Assembly (NCBI RefSeq): GCF_900143685.1
Contig: NZ_LT671675.1
Span: 843,111 to 907,110, forward strand
From: Parolsenella massiliensis
GTDB lineage: Bacteria > Actinomycetota > Coriobacteriia > Coriobacteriales > Atopobiaceae
Direction of reading: 5' to 3'
DNA: 64,000 nucleotides
Below are positions 15,266 through 23,344 of the stretch, in pieces. The notes beneath the pieces are model-generated. The model was not told where the DNA came from and searched no databases. It worked only from the letters and a program-made list of their open reading frames with translations. A program made the position numbers and the translations under genes. How positions within the stretch are numbered: the stretch's first letter is position 1; every line of letters begins with the position of its first letter.

Positions 15266-16225
15266 CTACATCCCCAGGTGAGCTGCCAGGTCGAGGATCG
15301 CCTTGCGGTAGCCCTCGAGGCCCATGCCGGTGATGGTCTCGAAGCAGGCCTGCCTCACGTAGGACACCTGGCGGAAGTCTTCGCGCTCCTCGACGCGGGA
15401 GATGTGCACCTCGACGCAGGGGATGGAGACCGCCTTCAGTGCGTCGAGAATGGCCACGGAGGTGTGCGTGTAGGCCGCCGGGTTCATGACGATGCCGTCA
15501 TAGCTACCAAGCGCAGCCTGAATCTCGTCCACGATGGCGCCCTCGTGGTTGCTCTGGAAGCAGCGAACGGCCGTGAAGCCCGCCTCCTCGGCTGCCGCCT
15601 TGCACGTGCGTACGAGCGCCGCGTAGTCGGCCTTGCCATAGATGCCGGGCTCGCGAATGCCAAGCATGTTGATGTTGGGACCATTGATGACGAGCACGGA
15701 CTTTCCGCCCTGCTTGGGGCCTACCGCGGCGGCAGTCTTGGAACCGTCGTCGAGGAAGGCACGCAGCGCGTCGAGGTCCTCCTTGCCCAGGCGCTCGTCG
15801 TTGATGGCGGCGCGCTGCTGGGCCCGGTAGGAGCTCCTGCGGCCCGGGGTGATGACGATTCGGTCCTGCTTCTTGGCCGCCTTTGGGCCGTCGCTGGCCT
15901 TGGGGGCCTCGTTGTCATCCTCTGCAAGCGAGGCCATGGGACTCGAGGACGCGGCCGACGGGCCGCTCGCGCCAACGCCAGACTGGAGCGAGAACTCGCG
16001 GGAGACGCCCTCGATCGAGGCGGGCCCGAGCACGACTTCGATTCCGTTCGCGCCCCTTCTCACGGTGCCGAGGACACCCTTGATGGCCTTGAGCGCGTCG
16101 GCATTGACGTTGTCCGGGTTCGTGAGCGTGAGCCTCAGACGCGTGAGGCAGGTCATGACGCTCGTGACGTTGTCGCTGCCGCCAACCGCGGTCAGAATCT
16201 TGCCGGCGACTTCCCGGTACTCCAT
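15266..16225 (-). CDS. aroQ: PTS EIIB domain fused to type II 3-dehydroquinate dehydratase
   Basis: A 319-residue two-domain protein. Residues about 1-78 form a glucose-family PTS EIIB domain: VGGSDNVTSVMTCLTRLRLTL holds the phosphorylation motif C-x-T-R-L-R at Cys26, followed by LKAIKGVLGTVRRGANGIEVVLGP. A charged Ala/Ser linker spans about 79-175. Residues 176-319 are a complete type II dehydroquinase: VINGPNINMLGIREPGIYG (catalytic Tyr196), FQSNHEG, MNPAAYTHTS (Asn248, His254), VEVHISRVEERE (His274) and DFRQVSY (Arg285). It should catalyse step 3 of the shikimate pathway, and the EIIB part may be phosphorylated by the PTS. ATG follows GAAGGGATAGCACC. It is the last gene of the aro operon, 132 bases after aroE-aroK. 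Confidence 0.92.
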   Translation of the reverse strand: MEYREVAGKILTAVGGSDNVTSVMTCLTRLRLTLTNPDNVNADALKAIKGVLGTVRRGANGIEVVLGPASIEGVSREFSLQSGVGASGPSAASSSPMASLAEDDNEAPKASDGPKAAKKQDRIVITPGRRSSYRAQQRAAINDERLGKEDLDALRAFLDDGSKTAAAVGPKQGGKSVLVINGPNINMLGIREPGIYGKADYAALVRTCKAAAEEAGFTAVRCFQSNHEGAIVDEIQAALGSYDGIVMNPAAYTHTSVAILDALKAVSIPCVEVHISRVEEREDFRQVSYVRQACFETITGMGLEGYRKAILDLAAHLGM

Positions 16226-16357
16226 GGTGCTATCCCTTCACCGGGGCTCTGCTGGAACCCCCTCAGATATAACGTAGTGACTCTCTAGGTTTACACGCAT
16301 CCTAGGGCAATGTGCCGGGAAAAACGTGGACGCTTCATGTTGCCTGACGAACGGACC
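16226..16357 (-). promoter_or_regulatory. 132-base gap before the EIIB-aroQ gene
   Basis: This is by far the longest gap in an operon where other gaps are 1-36 bases. Read on minus it holds a CTAGG/CCTAG inverted repeat with an 11-base loop and an AT-rich TTATATC stretch about 50 bases before the start. That is compatible with a secondary promoter, but no convincing -35/-10 pair could be fixed. Confidence 0.35.
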
Positions 16358-17638
16358 CTACAGGCCGAGCCTCCGCATAATTTCCAACGCATCTCCTCGC
16401 GCCGATCCAGTGCATGAGACCACGGTGTCGGCCCAGGCGCGGTAGAGCGGCATCCGCTCGGTCGCGAGCGCCTGGATGCCGCGCTGCTGGGAGATGGGAC
16501 GGCCCCTGCTGGAGAGTTCCTCCACCTTGCGGTCGATCATGACGACCGTTGAGTTCTGCCTGAGCAGGGGGAGGTTCTCGGGCCTGGTGACCACGCCGCC
16601 CCCACAGGAGATGACCAGCGAGCTTCGCTTGGCGACCTCTGCCAGCGCCTCCGTCTCCATCCTGCGGAAGGTCTGCTCGCCGTCCTCGTTGATGACGTCT
16701 GCGGGCGTTCTGCCATAACGCTCGGAGAAGTCCACGTCCATGTCAACGAACGTGCGGCCACAGAGCTCGGCGAGGTTGCGGCCCGCGCTCGTCTTGCCGC
16801 TTCCCGGCATTCCGATGAGGGCGACGTTGCGGCACTGTCGCATAAGCTCGTCCTCGATGGACCCGATGAACTCCTCATCGAGCTCCCTGTCCTGCCACAT
16901 CGAGCTGGAGAGCCACGCCTGGCCCACGAGCATAACGAGGCCGCTCTCCGTGGGGATGCCGAGCCTGTCGGCATCGAGCATGATGCCCGTGCGCTTCGGG
17001 TTGTAGACGACGTCGATGACGCCGCGAAGCGACGCCAGCCTCTCGATGGTGCCGGGGACAAGAGGGGATGCCGGGCAGTTGGGATACATGCCCACGGGGG
17101 TGGTGTTCACGATGAGCGAGGCGTCCGCATGGCGCTCGGCGATGGTCTCGTAGGTGTTGTCGCCGTGCCGGGAGATGACGACGGGGGTGGCGCTCACGTC
17201 CTCGAGGGCGGCCACGATGGCCTTCGAGGCGCCGCCAGAGCCCAGCACGAGCGCCTTGGCGTCGCGCAGCGCGTCTCGGGCCCCCAGGTGACGCTCGCAG
17301 AAGCGCGCGAGCATCCAGGCAAAGCCGAAGAGGTCCGTGTTGTCGCCGATGATGCGGCCGTCCTGGCCGTGCAGCAGCGTGTTCACGGCGCCGATGCGCG
17401 CCGCGTTGGGGCGCAGGTCGTCCACAAGCCCTACGAGGTCTTGCTTGTAGGGGATGGTGCAGTTGAGGCCCTGCCAGCGGCCCTCTCGCACGAAGGGGGC
17501 GAGCTCCTCTGGCTCGAGCTCCACGAGCTCGTAGGGGGTCGTCCCCAGCCGCTCGTGGATCTGGGGGCTCCAGCTGTGCTTGAGCGTTCGCCCGAGAAGC
17601 CCGTAGGTGACGGGCGCGCGGTCGTGTGCCATTGCCAT
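16358..17638 (-). CDS. aroE-aroK: Bifunctional shikimate dehydrogenase / shikimate kinase fusion
   Basis: 426 residues carrying two consecutive shikimate-pathway enzymes. Residues about 1-265 are AroE: YGLLGRTLKHSWSPQIHERLG (shikimate-binding Ser motif), LNCTIPYKQDLVGLVD (catalytic Lys), GAVNTL, GDNTDLFGF, and the NADP loop LVLGSGGASKA. Residues about 270-426 are AroK: ALIGMPGSGKTSAGRNLAE (Walker A), FVDMDVDFSERYG, TFRRMETEAL (shikimate-binding Arg), ISCGGGVV and SRGRPIS in the lid. It converts dehydroshikimate to shikimate-3-phosphate. ATG at 17638 begins 2 bases after the pheA stop; a second ATG two codons on is possible. No frameshift separates the halves. Confidence 0.93.
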   Translation of the reverse strand: MAMAHDRAPVTYGLLGRTLKHSWSPQIHERLGTTPYELVELEPEELAPFVREGRWQGLNCTIPYKQDLVGLVDDLRPNAARIGAVNTLLHGQDGRIIGDNTDLFGFAWMLARFCERHLGARDALRDAKALVLGSGGASKAIVAALEDVSATPVVISRHGDNTYETIAERHADASLIVNTTPVGMYPNCPASPLVPGTIERLASLRGVIDVVYNPKRTGIMLDADRLGIPTESGLVMLVGQAWLSSSMWQDRELDEEFIGSIEDELMRQCRNVALIGMPGSGKTSAGRNLAELCGRTFVDMDVDFSERYGRTPADVINEDGEQTFRRMETEALAEVAKRSSLVISCGGGVVTRPENLPLLRQNSTVVMIDRKVEELSSRGRPISQQRGIQALATERMPLYRAWADTVVSCTGSARGDALEIMRRLGL

Positions 17639-17640
17639 GC

Positions 17641-18786
17641 CTACACCAGCTCCGTGTAACTGCCGAGGTAGCGATACTCCTCGCACACATCGTCGAGCGA
17701 GGCGATGAGCTTGGGGAACTCGGGTGCCGCGACCGGGCAGTCGATGTCGAAGTAGAACATGAAGTCGAAGTCGGAGTTGGGAATCGGGCGGCTCTCGAGC
17801 TTCAGGAGGTTGACGTCGAGCGCGTAGAAGCGTGCGAGCACCTTGTAGAGGCTGCCCGGCTCGTTGGGCGTCACGACCATGAGCGAGGTGCGGTCTGCCC
17901 CGGGATAGATCTGGAGGTCCTTGGAGATGCAGGCAAAGCGCGTGTAGTTGGCATCGCTGTCCTGGACGTTTCTTGCGAGGGCAACGAGGTTGTAGAGCTC
18001 GGCGCACGAGCGGCTTGAGAGCGCAGCCACGTCGGTGCGGCCGCTCTCGGCCACCATCTTTGCCGCGGCGGCGGTGTTCTCACACACGTGCACCGTGATG
18101 TCGGGGTGCTCCTTGAGGAAGCCCTTGCACTGGGCGATGGCCTGCTGGTGGCTGTAGATGTCCGTGATGCCGGAGAGCTTGGCGCCGGGAAGCGCGAGCA
18201 CGTTATGGTCCACCTTGAGGCGGACGCTTCTCACGATGTGGAAGTTGTGGCGCATCATGAGGTCGTAGACCTGGTTCACGGTGCCGGCCGTTGAGTTCTC
18301 CACGGGCAGCACGCCGTAGTTGCAGAATCCCTCGTCAACGGCGCGGAACACGCCCTCCCAGGAGTCGAAGTAGCTGATCTTGGCGCGCTTGAACAGGCGG
18401 TCGGCGGCGAGCTGCGAGTAGGCGCCCTCGACGCCCTGGCAGGCCACGAACGCGTCCTGGGGGAAGAGCGCGGGCGTGTTCGCAAGCGCGGCCTCGATGT
18501 CTCCCGCGAGCTCGGAGCGGTGGTTGAGCTCAGCGCTCTGCTCGGAGCGCGAGATCTCCATGATGAGGCTGAACAGCACCTGCGAGTAGTCCCTGAGCTC
18601 CTCGGGCACCTTCGTGGCCACGTCGGCGAGCTTGGCACGCTCGCGTCCCCGGTCGAGGATGGGCTTTCCGGTCTCGCGCTTGTACTCGGCCACCTCGTGC
18701 GTGCACTGCATGCGCTGGGCGAACAGGTCACAGATCTGGGTGTCAATCTCGTCGATGCATGCGCGGATGTCTGTGAGGTCGGCCAT
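17641..18786 (-). CDS. pheA: Chorismate mutase / prephenate dehydratase (P-protein)
   Basis: A 381-residue bifunctional enzyme leading to phenylpyruvate. Residues about 1-90 are an AroQ-class chorismate mutase helix bundle (MADLTDIRACIDEIDTQICDLFAQRM). The prephenate dehydratase domain follows with ACQGVEGAYSQLAA, FDSWEGVFRAVDEGFCNYGVLPVENSTAGTVNQVYDLM and the catalytic NYTRF. Residues about 290-370 form an ACT domain (TSLMVVTPNEPGSLYKVLARF and LESRP), the phenylalanine-sensing module, so feedback inhibition by Phe is expected. GGAGCACC precedes the ATG. It sits between aroC and aroE-aroK in the operon. Confidence 0.95.
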   Translation of the reverse strand: MADLTDIRACIDEIDTQICDLFAQRMQCTHEVAEYKRETGKPILDRGRERAKLADVATKVPEELRDYSQVLFSLIMEISRSEQSAELNHRSELAGDIEAALANTPALFPQDAFVACQGVEGAYSQLAADRLFKRAKISYFDSWEGVFRAVDEGFCNYGVLPVENSTAGTVNQVYDLMMRHNFHIVRSVRLKVDHNVLALPGAKLSGITDIYSHQQAIAQCKGFLKEHPDITVHVCENTAAAAKMVAESGRTDVAALSSRSCAELYNLVALARNVQDSDANYTRFACISKDLQIYPGADRTSLMVVTPNEPGSLYKVLARFYALDVNLLKLESRPIPNSDFDFMFYFDIDCPVAAPEFPKLIASLDDVCEEYRYLGSYTELV

Positions 18787-18822
18787 GGTGCTCCAAACGG
18801 TGGAAATCGGGTTGGGGATGTT

Positions 18823-19959
18823 CTAGATCTGGTGCGAGGAGAGCGTGGCGCGGGCAGGCTCGGGGAACCTTCCGTCATCCACGAGCGCGTCAAGCAGGGC
18901 CAGCGCGCAGACGGCCTCCACGACTGGCACGGCACGTGGGACGATGCAGGGGTCGTGGCGGCCATGCACCACGAGTTCTGCATCTTCGCCTCGTCCCAGG
19001 TCAACGCTGTCCTGGCGCTTGCCGATTGACGGCGTGGGCTTGAAGGCGGCTCGCCAGACGATGGGCATGCCCGTCGAGATGCCGCCCAGGATGCCGCCCG
19101 CGTCGTTCTTCTCGCACGCGACATGCCCATCCGTGACGCGATAGGGGTCGTTGTTCTGAGACCCCAGCAGCTCGGTCACGCCAAAGCCCGCGCCAAACTC
19201 GACGCCCTTCACGGCGGGAATGCCATAGGCGATTCTCGCGATGCGGTTCTCGAGGCCATCGAACATCGGGTCGCCGACGCCGGCGGGCATGCCATAGACC
19301 ACGCACTCGATGACGCCGCCAACCGAGTCGAGCTCGGACTTGGCCGACAGGACCTGCTCGTGCATGGAGAGGGCTGCCTTGGCGCTCACGCAGGGAAGCT
19401 CGTTCGAGCGAATCGCGGCGAGCTGCGCGGGGTCAAAGGCCATGTCGTTCAGCGGCTCGTCGCAGACGCGCTTAGGCCCCAGCTGGGAGATGTGCGCCAC
19501 GATGCGGATGCCCAGCGCGTGCTCTAGCGCCTGAAGGGCGATGCCTCCCGCAATGCACAAAGGAGCGGTGAGGCGCCCAGAGAAGTGGCCGCCGCCCGCC
19601 ACGTCGTGATGGTTTCCGTAGCGAAGGTATGCCGGGTAGTCGGCGTGCCCCGGGCGTGGGACGCGGCGCAGGCCCTCGTAGTCCTGGCTGCGCGTGTTCG
19701 TGTTCTCGATGATGGCCGAGAGAGGCGCGCCGCAGGTGTGGCCGTCCACGAGGCCGGAGAGGATTCGGGGGCGGTCGGGCTCGCGACGAGCGGTTGAGGT
19801 GTCCGAGCGGCCGGGGGCGCGGCGCTCGAGAAAGGCCTGCAGCTCGTCGAGGTCAACCTCGATGCCCGCTGGCAGCCCCTCGACGACGCAGCCAATGGCC
19901 TTTGAGTGCGACTGGCCAAAGATGGAGAGGCGAACGGAGTGCCCGATGCTCGATGCCAT
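18823..19959 (-). CDS. aroC: Chorismate synthase
   Basis: The last step of the shikimate pathway, FMN-dependent, 378 residues. Signatures: SVRLSIFGQSHSKAIGCVVEGLPAG at the N-terminus; RRAPGRSDTSTARREPDRPRILSGLVDGHTCGAPL; IENTNTRSQDYEGLRRVPRPGHADYPAYLRYG; GGGHFSGRLTAPLCIAGGIA; and HDPCIVPRAVPVVEA near the C-terminus. These are the family motifs in order. ATG at 19959 lies 2 bases after the aroA stop with GGAGG upstream, so translation is coupled. A much longer reading frame continues upstream but overlaps aroA entirely and is rejected. Confidence 0.95.
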   Translation of the reverse strand: MASSIGHSVRLSIFGQSHSKAIGCVVEGLPAGIEVDLDELQAFLERRAPGRSDTSTARREPDRPRILSGLVDGHTCGAPLSAIIENTNTRSQDYEGLRRVPRPGHADYPAYLRYGNHHDVAGGGHFSGRLTAPLCIAGGIALQALEHALGIRIVAHISQLGPKRVCDEPLNDMAFDPAQLAAIRSNELPCVSAKAALSMHEQVLSAKSELDSVGGVIECVVYGMPAGVGDPMFDGLENRIARIAYGIPAVKGVEFGAGFGVTELLGSQNNDPYRVTDGHVACEKNDAGGILGGISTGMPIVWRAAFKPTPSIGKRQDSVDLGRGEDAELVVHGRHDPCIVPRAVPVVEAVCALALLDALVDDGRFPEPARATLSSHQI

Positions 19960-19961
19960 GG

Positions 19962-21281
19962 CTAGGCCTCCGTCCTCGTGACGCGGCCGCCCAGCTTCGC
20001 ATAGTCCTCGAAGAACGCGGGGTAGGACTTCTGGACGCACCCGGCGCCGTGAATTGTCACGGGAGCGGTGCAGCGGCTGGCGGCGATGGCGGCCATCATG
20101 GCGATGCGATGGTCGTTCGCGGCGTCGACCTCGCCGCCGTCGAGGCTCTCGCGACCGTGGATGACGATGTCGTCGCCCTCGCTGGTGATGCTTGCGCCCA
20201 GGGCCGCCAGACCGGCGCAGACCGTCTCGATGCGGTCCGACTCCTTGAGGCGAAGCCTGCCACAGCCGGTGAGGCGCGTGGTGCCCGGTGCCAGCGCGGC
20301 CACGGCGGCAAGGGGCGGCACGAGGTCGGGGAAGTCCGCGACGTTCATCTCGCATCCAGTCGGGGCCCCTCCAGAGACGCTCGCCGTGTCGCCTGAGCGC
20401 TCGACACGAGCGCCGAGCTTGGCCAGGGCCGCGAGCATCGAGCGGTCTCCCTGGCGGCTTGCGAGGTCGAGTCCCGTCACGGAGACTCCTCTGCCCAGCG
20501 CGCCCGCGGCAAGCCAGAAGCCGGCGTTCGACCAGTCTCCCTCGACGTTTACGCTTCCGCAGGAGCGGTAGGGCGTTGAGGGGGAGACGAGGAAGCGCGT
20601 GACGCGCGTGCCGTTCTCGGTGACGTCTCGAAGCTCCTCCACAAGCACTCCGAACGTCTTGAGCGCGCTCGTGGTGAGGTTGACGTAGGGACGGCTCTCG
20701 ATGGGCTCGGTTACGCAGACCTCCGTGGGCCCTGCCAGAAGCGGGGCCGCGAGCAGAAGGCCGCTGATGTACTGCGAGCTCACGTTGCCCGGAAGCTCGA
20801 AGCGTCCCGGGCGCAGCGTGCCCGAGGTCTTGAGCGGGAACGCCCCCTGCTCGGACAGGTCGCTGCCTCCTGCGATGAGCTCCTCGTAGAGCGGGGAGAG
20901 CGGGCGCTGCGCCAGCCTCCCGTGCCCGGTGAGCGAGGCCTCGCAGCCAAGCGCGCACACCACGGGGAGCATGAAGCGAAGCGTGGAGCCGGACTCGCCG
21001 CAGTCGAGAAGCGCGCCCCTCGTGCCTTGGCGGATGTTGTCGGAGGCGGCAGATCCGGGAAGCGGCGTCACGCGAAGCAGGTCGCCGTCACGCTCGATGC
21101 GCGCCCCAAGGGCCTCGAGGCAGGAGATGGTGGCCTCGATGTCCTTGGACGACGTGGTGCAACGAATCGTCGTGGGTCCTGGGCAGAGCGCGGCGCAGAT
21201 GAGCAGCCGGTGCGCCATCGATTTGCTGGCGATGGCCTCGATGCTGCCCTCAATTGCATGCGGTTTGATGGTGACGTCCAT
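19962..21281 (-). CDS. aroA: 3-phosphoshikimate 1-carboxyvinyltransferase (EPSP synthase)
   Basis: 439 residues; transfers enolpyruvate from PEP to shikimate-3-phosphate. The N-terminus has AIASKSMAHRLLICAALC, the substrate-binding SKS.xxR motif. LDCGESGSTLRFMLPVVCALG is the PEP-site region (usually 'GNAGTxxR', here GESGSTLRFM as in Firmicutes/Actinobacteria forms). GCGRLRLKESDRIE lies in the C-terminal half, followed by NDHRIAMMAAIA. GAGGAGATC precedes the ATG. PEP is the common substrate of this enzyme and of DAHP synthase, relevant to the EIIB fusion in the same operon. Confidence 0.95.
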   Translation of the reverse strand: MDVTIKPHAIEGSIEAIASKSMAHRLLICAALCPGPTTIRCTTSSKDIEATISCLEALGARIERDGDLLRVTPLPGSAASDNIRQGTRGALLDCGESGSTLRFMLPVVCALGCEASLTGHGRLAQRPLSPLYEELIAGGSDLSEQGAFPLKTSGTLRPGRFELPGNVSSQYISGLLLAAPLLAGPTEVCVTEPIESRPYVNLTTSALKTFGVLVEELRDVTENGTRVTRFLVSPSTPYRSCGSVNVEGDWSNAGFWLAAGALGRGVSVTGLDLASRQGDRSMLAALAKLGARVERSGDTASVSGGAPTGCEMNVADFPDLVPPLAAVAALAPGTTRLTGCGRLRLKESDRIETVCAGLAALGASITSEGDDIVIHGRESLDGGEVDAANDHRIAMMAAIAASRCTAPVTIHGAGCVQKSYPAFFEDYAKLGGRVTRTEA

Positions 21282-21312
21282 GCAGACGATCTCCTCGTTG
21301 TTCGATGGCTGA

Positions 21313-22446
21313 CTAGCGCGCGAGATGGGCGGTGCGACCGAGCGACGCGGTTCCGCACCCGGCGTCGACGAGCTTGGCGAACTCCGCCATGCTCACGCGT
21401 CGCACCTCCACCTTTCCGACTTCCAGGGGAAGCACTACGTTGACGCCGTCGCCGTGACGCTTCTTGTCAGACATGGCGAGCCTCACGATCTGGTCGTGGG
21501 GAAGGTCTACGTCGGTGTACAGGCCATGGGCGTCGATGACACGCTCGATGCGCTGCGCGGTCTGGTCCGAGCAGATGCCGAGGCTTGCCGCGGCGCGGGC
21601 GATGGCGGCCAGGCCGATGGACACGCACGTGCCGTGACCAAGCGTGAAGTTGCTCGCTGCCTCGACGGCATGGCCGATCGTGTGGCCGAGATTGAGCGTC
21701 TGCCTGAGCCCTCGCTCGCGCTCGTCGGCATCGACGACGTCTCGCTTGATCTCGACGTTGCGTGCGATGACGGCCGCAAGCTCGTCCACGTCGTATTCGG
21801 GATCATTGATGGGCCTGGCCTCAAGCTGCGAGAAAAGCTTGGGGTCCGCGAGCACGCCATGCTTGATGACCTCGCCGCAGGAGTCCGTGAGCAGCTCGTG
21901 GCTGATGGTTGACAGGCAGGTGGGGTCGGCGACGACGACGCTCGGCTGCCAGAAGGCGCCGGCGAGGTTCTTTCCAGCCTCGAGGTCGATGGCGGTCTTC
22001 CCGCCAACCGACGAGTCCACCATGGCCAGAAGGCTCGTGGGGACCTGGGCCACGGAGCAGCCCCTCATGTAGCTTGCCGCGGCAAACCCAGCGAGGTCGC
22101 CCGTCACGCCGCCGCCAAGGGCCACCACGACGTCGTCGCGCGTGAGCCCCGCGGATGCGATGGCCTCAAGGCAGCTCGCCCACGTTCCCGCTCGCTTCGA
22201 GGCCTCGCCGGCGGCAAAGACGAACTTGGCCGTCTCGTATCCCGCCTTCTCGAGCGAGTCCATGACGCGACGGGCGTAGAGGGGCGCGACGTTCGTGTCG
22301 GACACGACCATGGCCTTCTGCCCACCGGCGCTCTGGCGAACGAGGGCTCCGCAATCATCGAGGATGCCGGGAACCACGTGGACGTCATAGGCACGCGAGC
22401 TCGTGCTCACGTGCACGACGCTGCCTCGCCTGTTGGATGAATCCAT
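21313..22446 (-). CDS. aroB: 3-dehydroquinate synthase
   Basis: NAD- and zinc-dependent cyclisation of DAHP to 3-dehydroquinate; 377 residues. Motifs: VVSDTNVAPLYA, VFAAGEASKRAGTW, VVALGGGVTGDLAGFAAASYMRG (NAD-binding), QVPTSLLAMVDSSVGGKTAIDLEAGKNLAGAFWQP, SCGEVIKHGVL (zinc-ligand Glu), LNLGHTIGHAVE and HGTCVSIG. ATG at 22446 abuts the tyrA stop codon, with GAGG inside the end of tyrA, so the two are translationally coupled. All expected metal ligands (Glu, His, His) are present. Confidence 0.95.
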   Translation of the reverse strand: MDSSNRRGSVVHVSTSSRAYDVHVVPGILDDCGALVRQSAGGQKAMVVSDTNVAPLYARRVMDSLEKAGYETAKFVFAAGEASKRAGTWASCLEAIASAGLTRDDVVVALGGGVTGDLAGFAAASYMRGCSVAQVPTSLLAMVDSSVGGKTAIDLEAGKNLAGAFWQPSVVVADPTCLSTISHELLTDSCGEVIKHGVLADPKLFSQLEARPINDPEYDVDELAAVIARNVEIKRDVVDADERERGLRQTLNLGHTIGHAVEAASNFTLGHGTCVSIGLAAIARAAASLGICSDQTAQRIERVIDAHGLYTDVDLPHDQIVRLAMSDKKRHGDGVNVVLPLEVGKVEVRRVSMAEFAKLVDAGCGTASLGRTAHLAR

Positions 22447-23343
22447 CTAGACCTCAGCCTCTCCCTCGTCTGCGCGCTTGATGCGGTCTCCCTCGGCCAG
22501 AAGCTCGGTGAGCCTCTCGGCGTCCCTGTCCTCAAGTGCGCCCTTGTACTGTTCCAGCGCGTCTATCAACGTCGATATCTCGCGCGAAAGGTTATCGGCG
22601 TCATCGAGGAACAGCTCGCACCACATCGTGGGGTTGAGTCTGGCCACGCGCGTGAGGTCACGATACGACCCTGCGGCAAAGCCCTGGCGAAGTGCGAGCG
22701 TGGGGCTCTTCACGTAGGCGTTCGAGACCACGTGCGCGAGCTGGGACGTGTAGGCGATGACCTCGTCGTGGCGCTCAGGCGTGGTGACGGTGAACTTGTC
22801 GAACCCGCAGGGGGACAGCAGACCCTCGAGCCTGTCGACGAGGGCGAGGCATTCAACGCCCCTCACCTCGGGGGCGGGGCAGACTACCATGGGGGCGCCC
22901 TCGAACATGTTCGCCCTTGAGTGCGCGTAGCCCGAGAACTGCGTACCCGCCATGGGGTGACAGCCCACGAACGTGATGCCCGCCTCGCGCGCGATCTCAA
23001 AGCACGGCTCGCAGATCGAGCGCTTGACGCCGCCCGTGTCGATGACGATGGCATCGGGGCTCACGAGGTCTGCGTGTTCGCGAAGCCAGTCGACGCAGGC
23101 CTTTGGGTAGCACGCAAGGACGATGAGCTCGCAGGTTGGGACGAGCTCGTCGGTGAGCGTGCCAGCCGTGGTCTCGATGGCGGCGAACGTCTCGATGTCT
23201 GCGTTGAGGTCGAAGGCGTAGACCTCATGTCCGCCTCGGGCCATGGCCCGTGCGATCGAGCCACCGATGAGGCCGAGACCAACGACGCCTACGCGCCCGG
23301 CGACCATCTGAGACGGCTGTGCCTGCGTGTTCTCCTGCGCCAC
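22447..23343 (-). CDS. tyrA: Prephenate dehydrogenase
   Basis: 298 residues; oxidises prephenate toward tyrosine. A Rossmann start VGVVGLGLIGGSIARAMARGGHEVYAFD follows a short Gln-rich N-terminus. DTGGVKRSICEP and GCHPMAGTQFSGYAHSRANMFEGAPMVV carry the catalytic His region. AYTSQLAHVVSNAYV and AAGSYRDLTRVA match the C-terminal dimerisation domain. No ACT domain is present. The start is GTG at 23343, one base after the DAHP synthase stop, with GGAGG in range. The coenzyme preference (Asp after the second strand, AFD) suggests NAD. Confidence 0.94.
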   Translation of the reverse strand: MAQENTQAQPSQMVAGRVGVVGLGLIGGSIARAMARGGHEVYAFDLNADIETFAAIETTAGTLTDELVPTCELIVLACYPKACVDWLREHADLVSPDAIVIDTGGVKRSICEPCFEIAREAGITFVGCHPMAGTQFSGYAHSRANMFEGAPMVVCPAPEVRGVECLALVDRLEGLLSPCGFDKFTVTTPERHDEVIAYTSQLAHVVSNAYVKSPTLALRQGFAAGSYRDLTRVARLNPTMWCELFLDDADNLSREISTLIDALEQYKGALEDRDAERLTELLAEGDRIKRADEGEAEV

Positions 23344-23344
23344 G

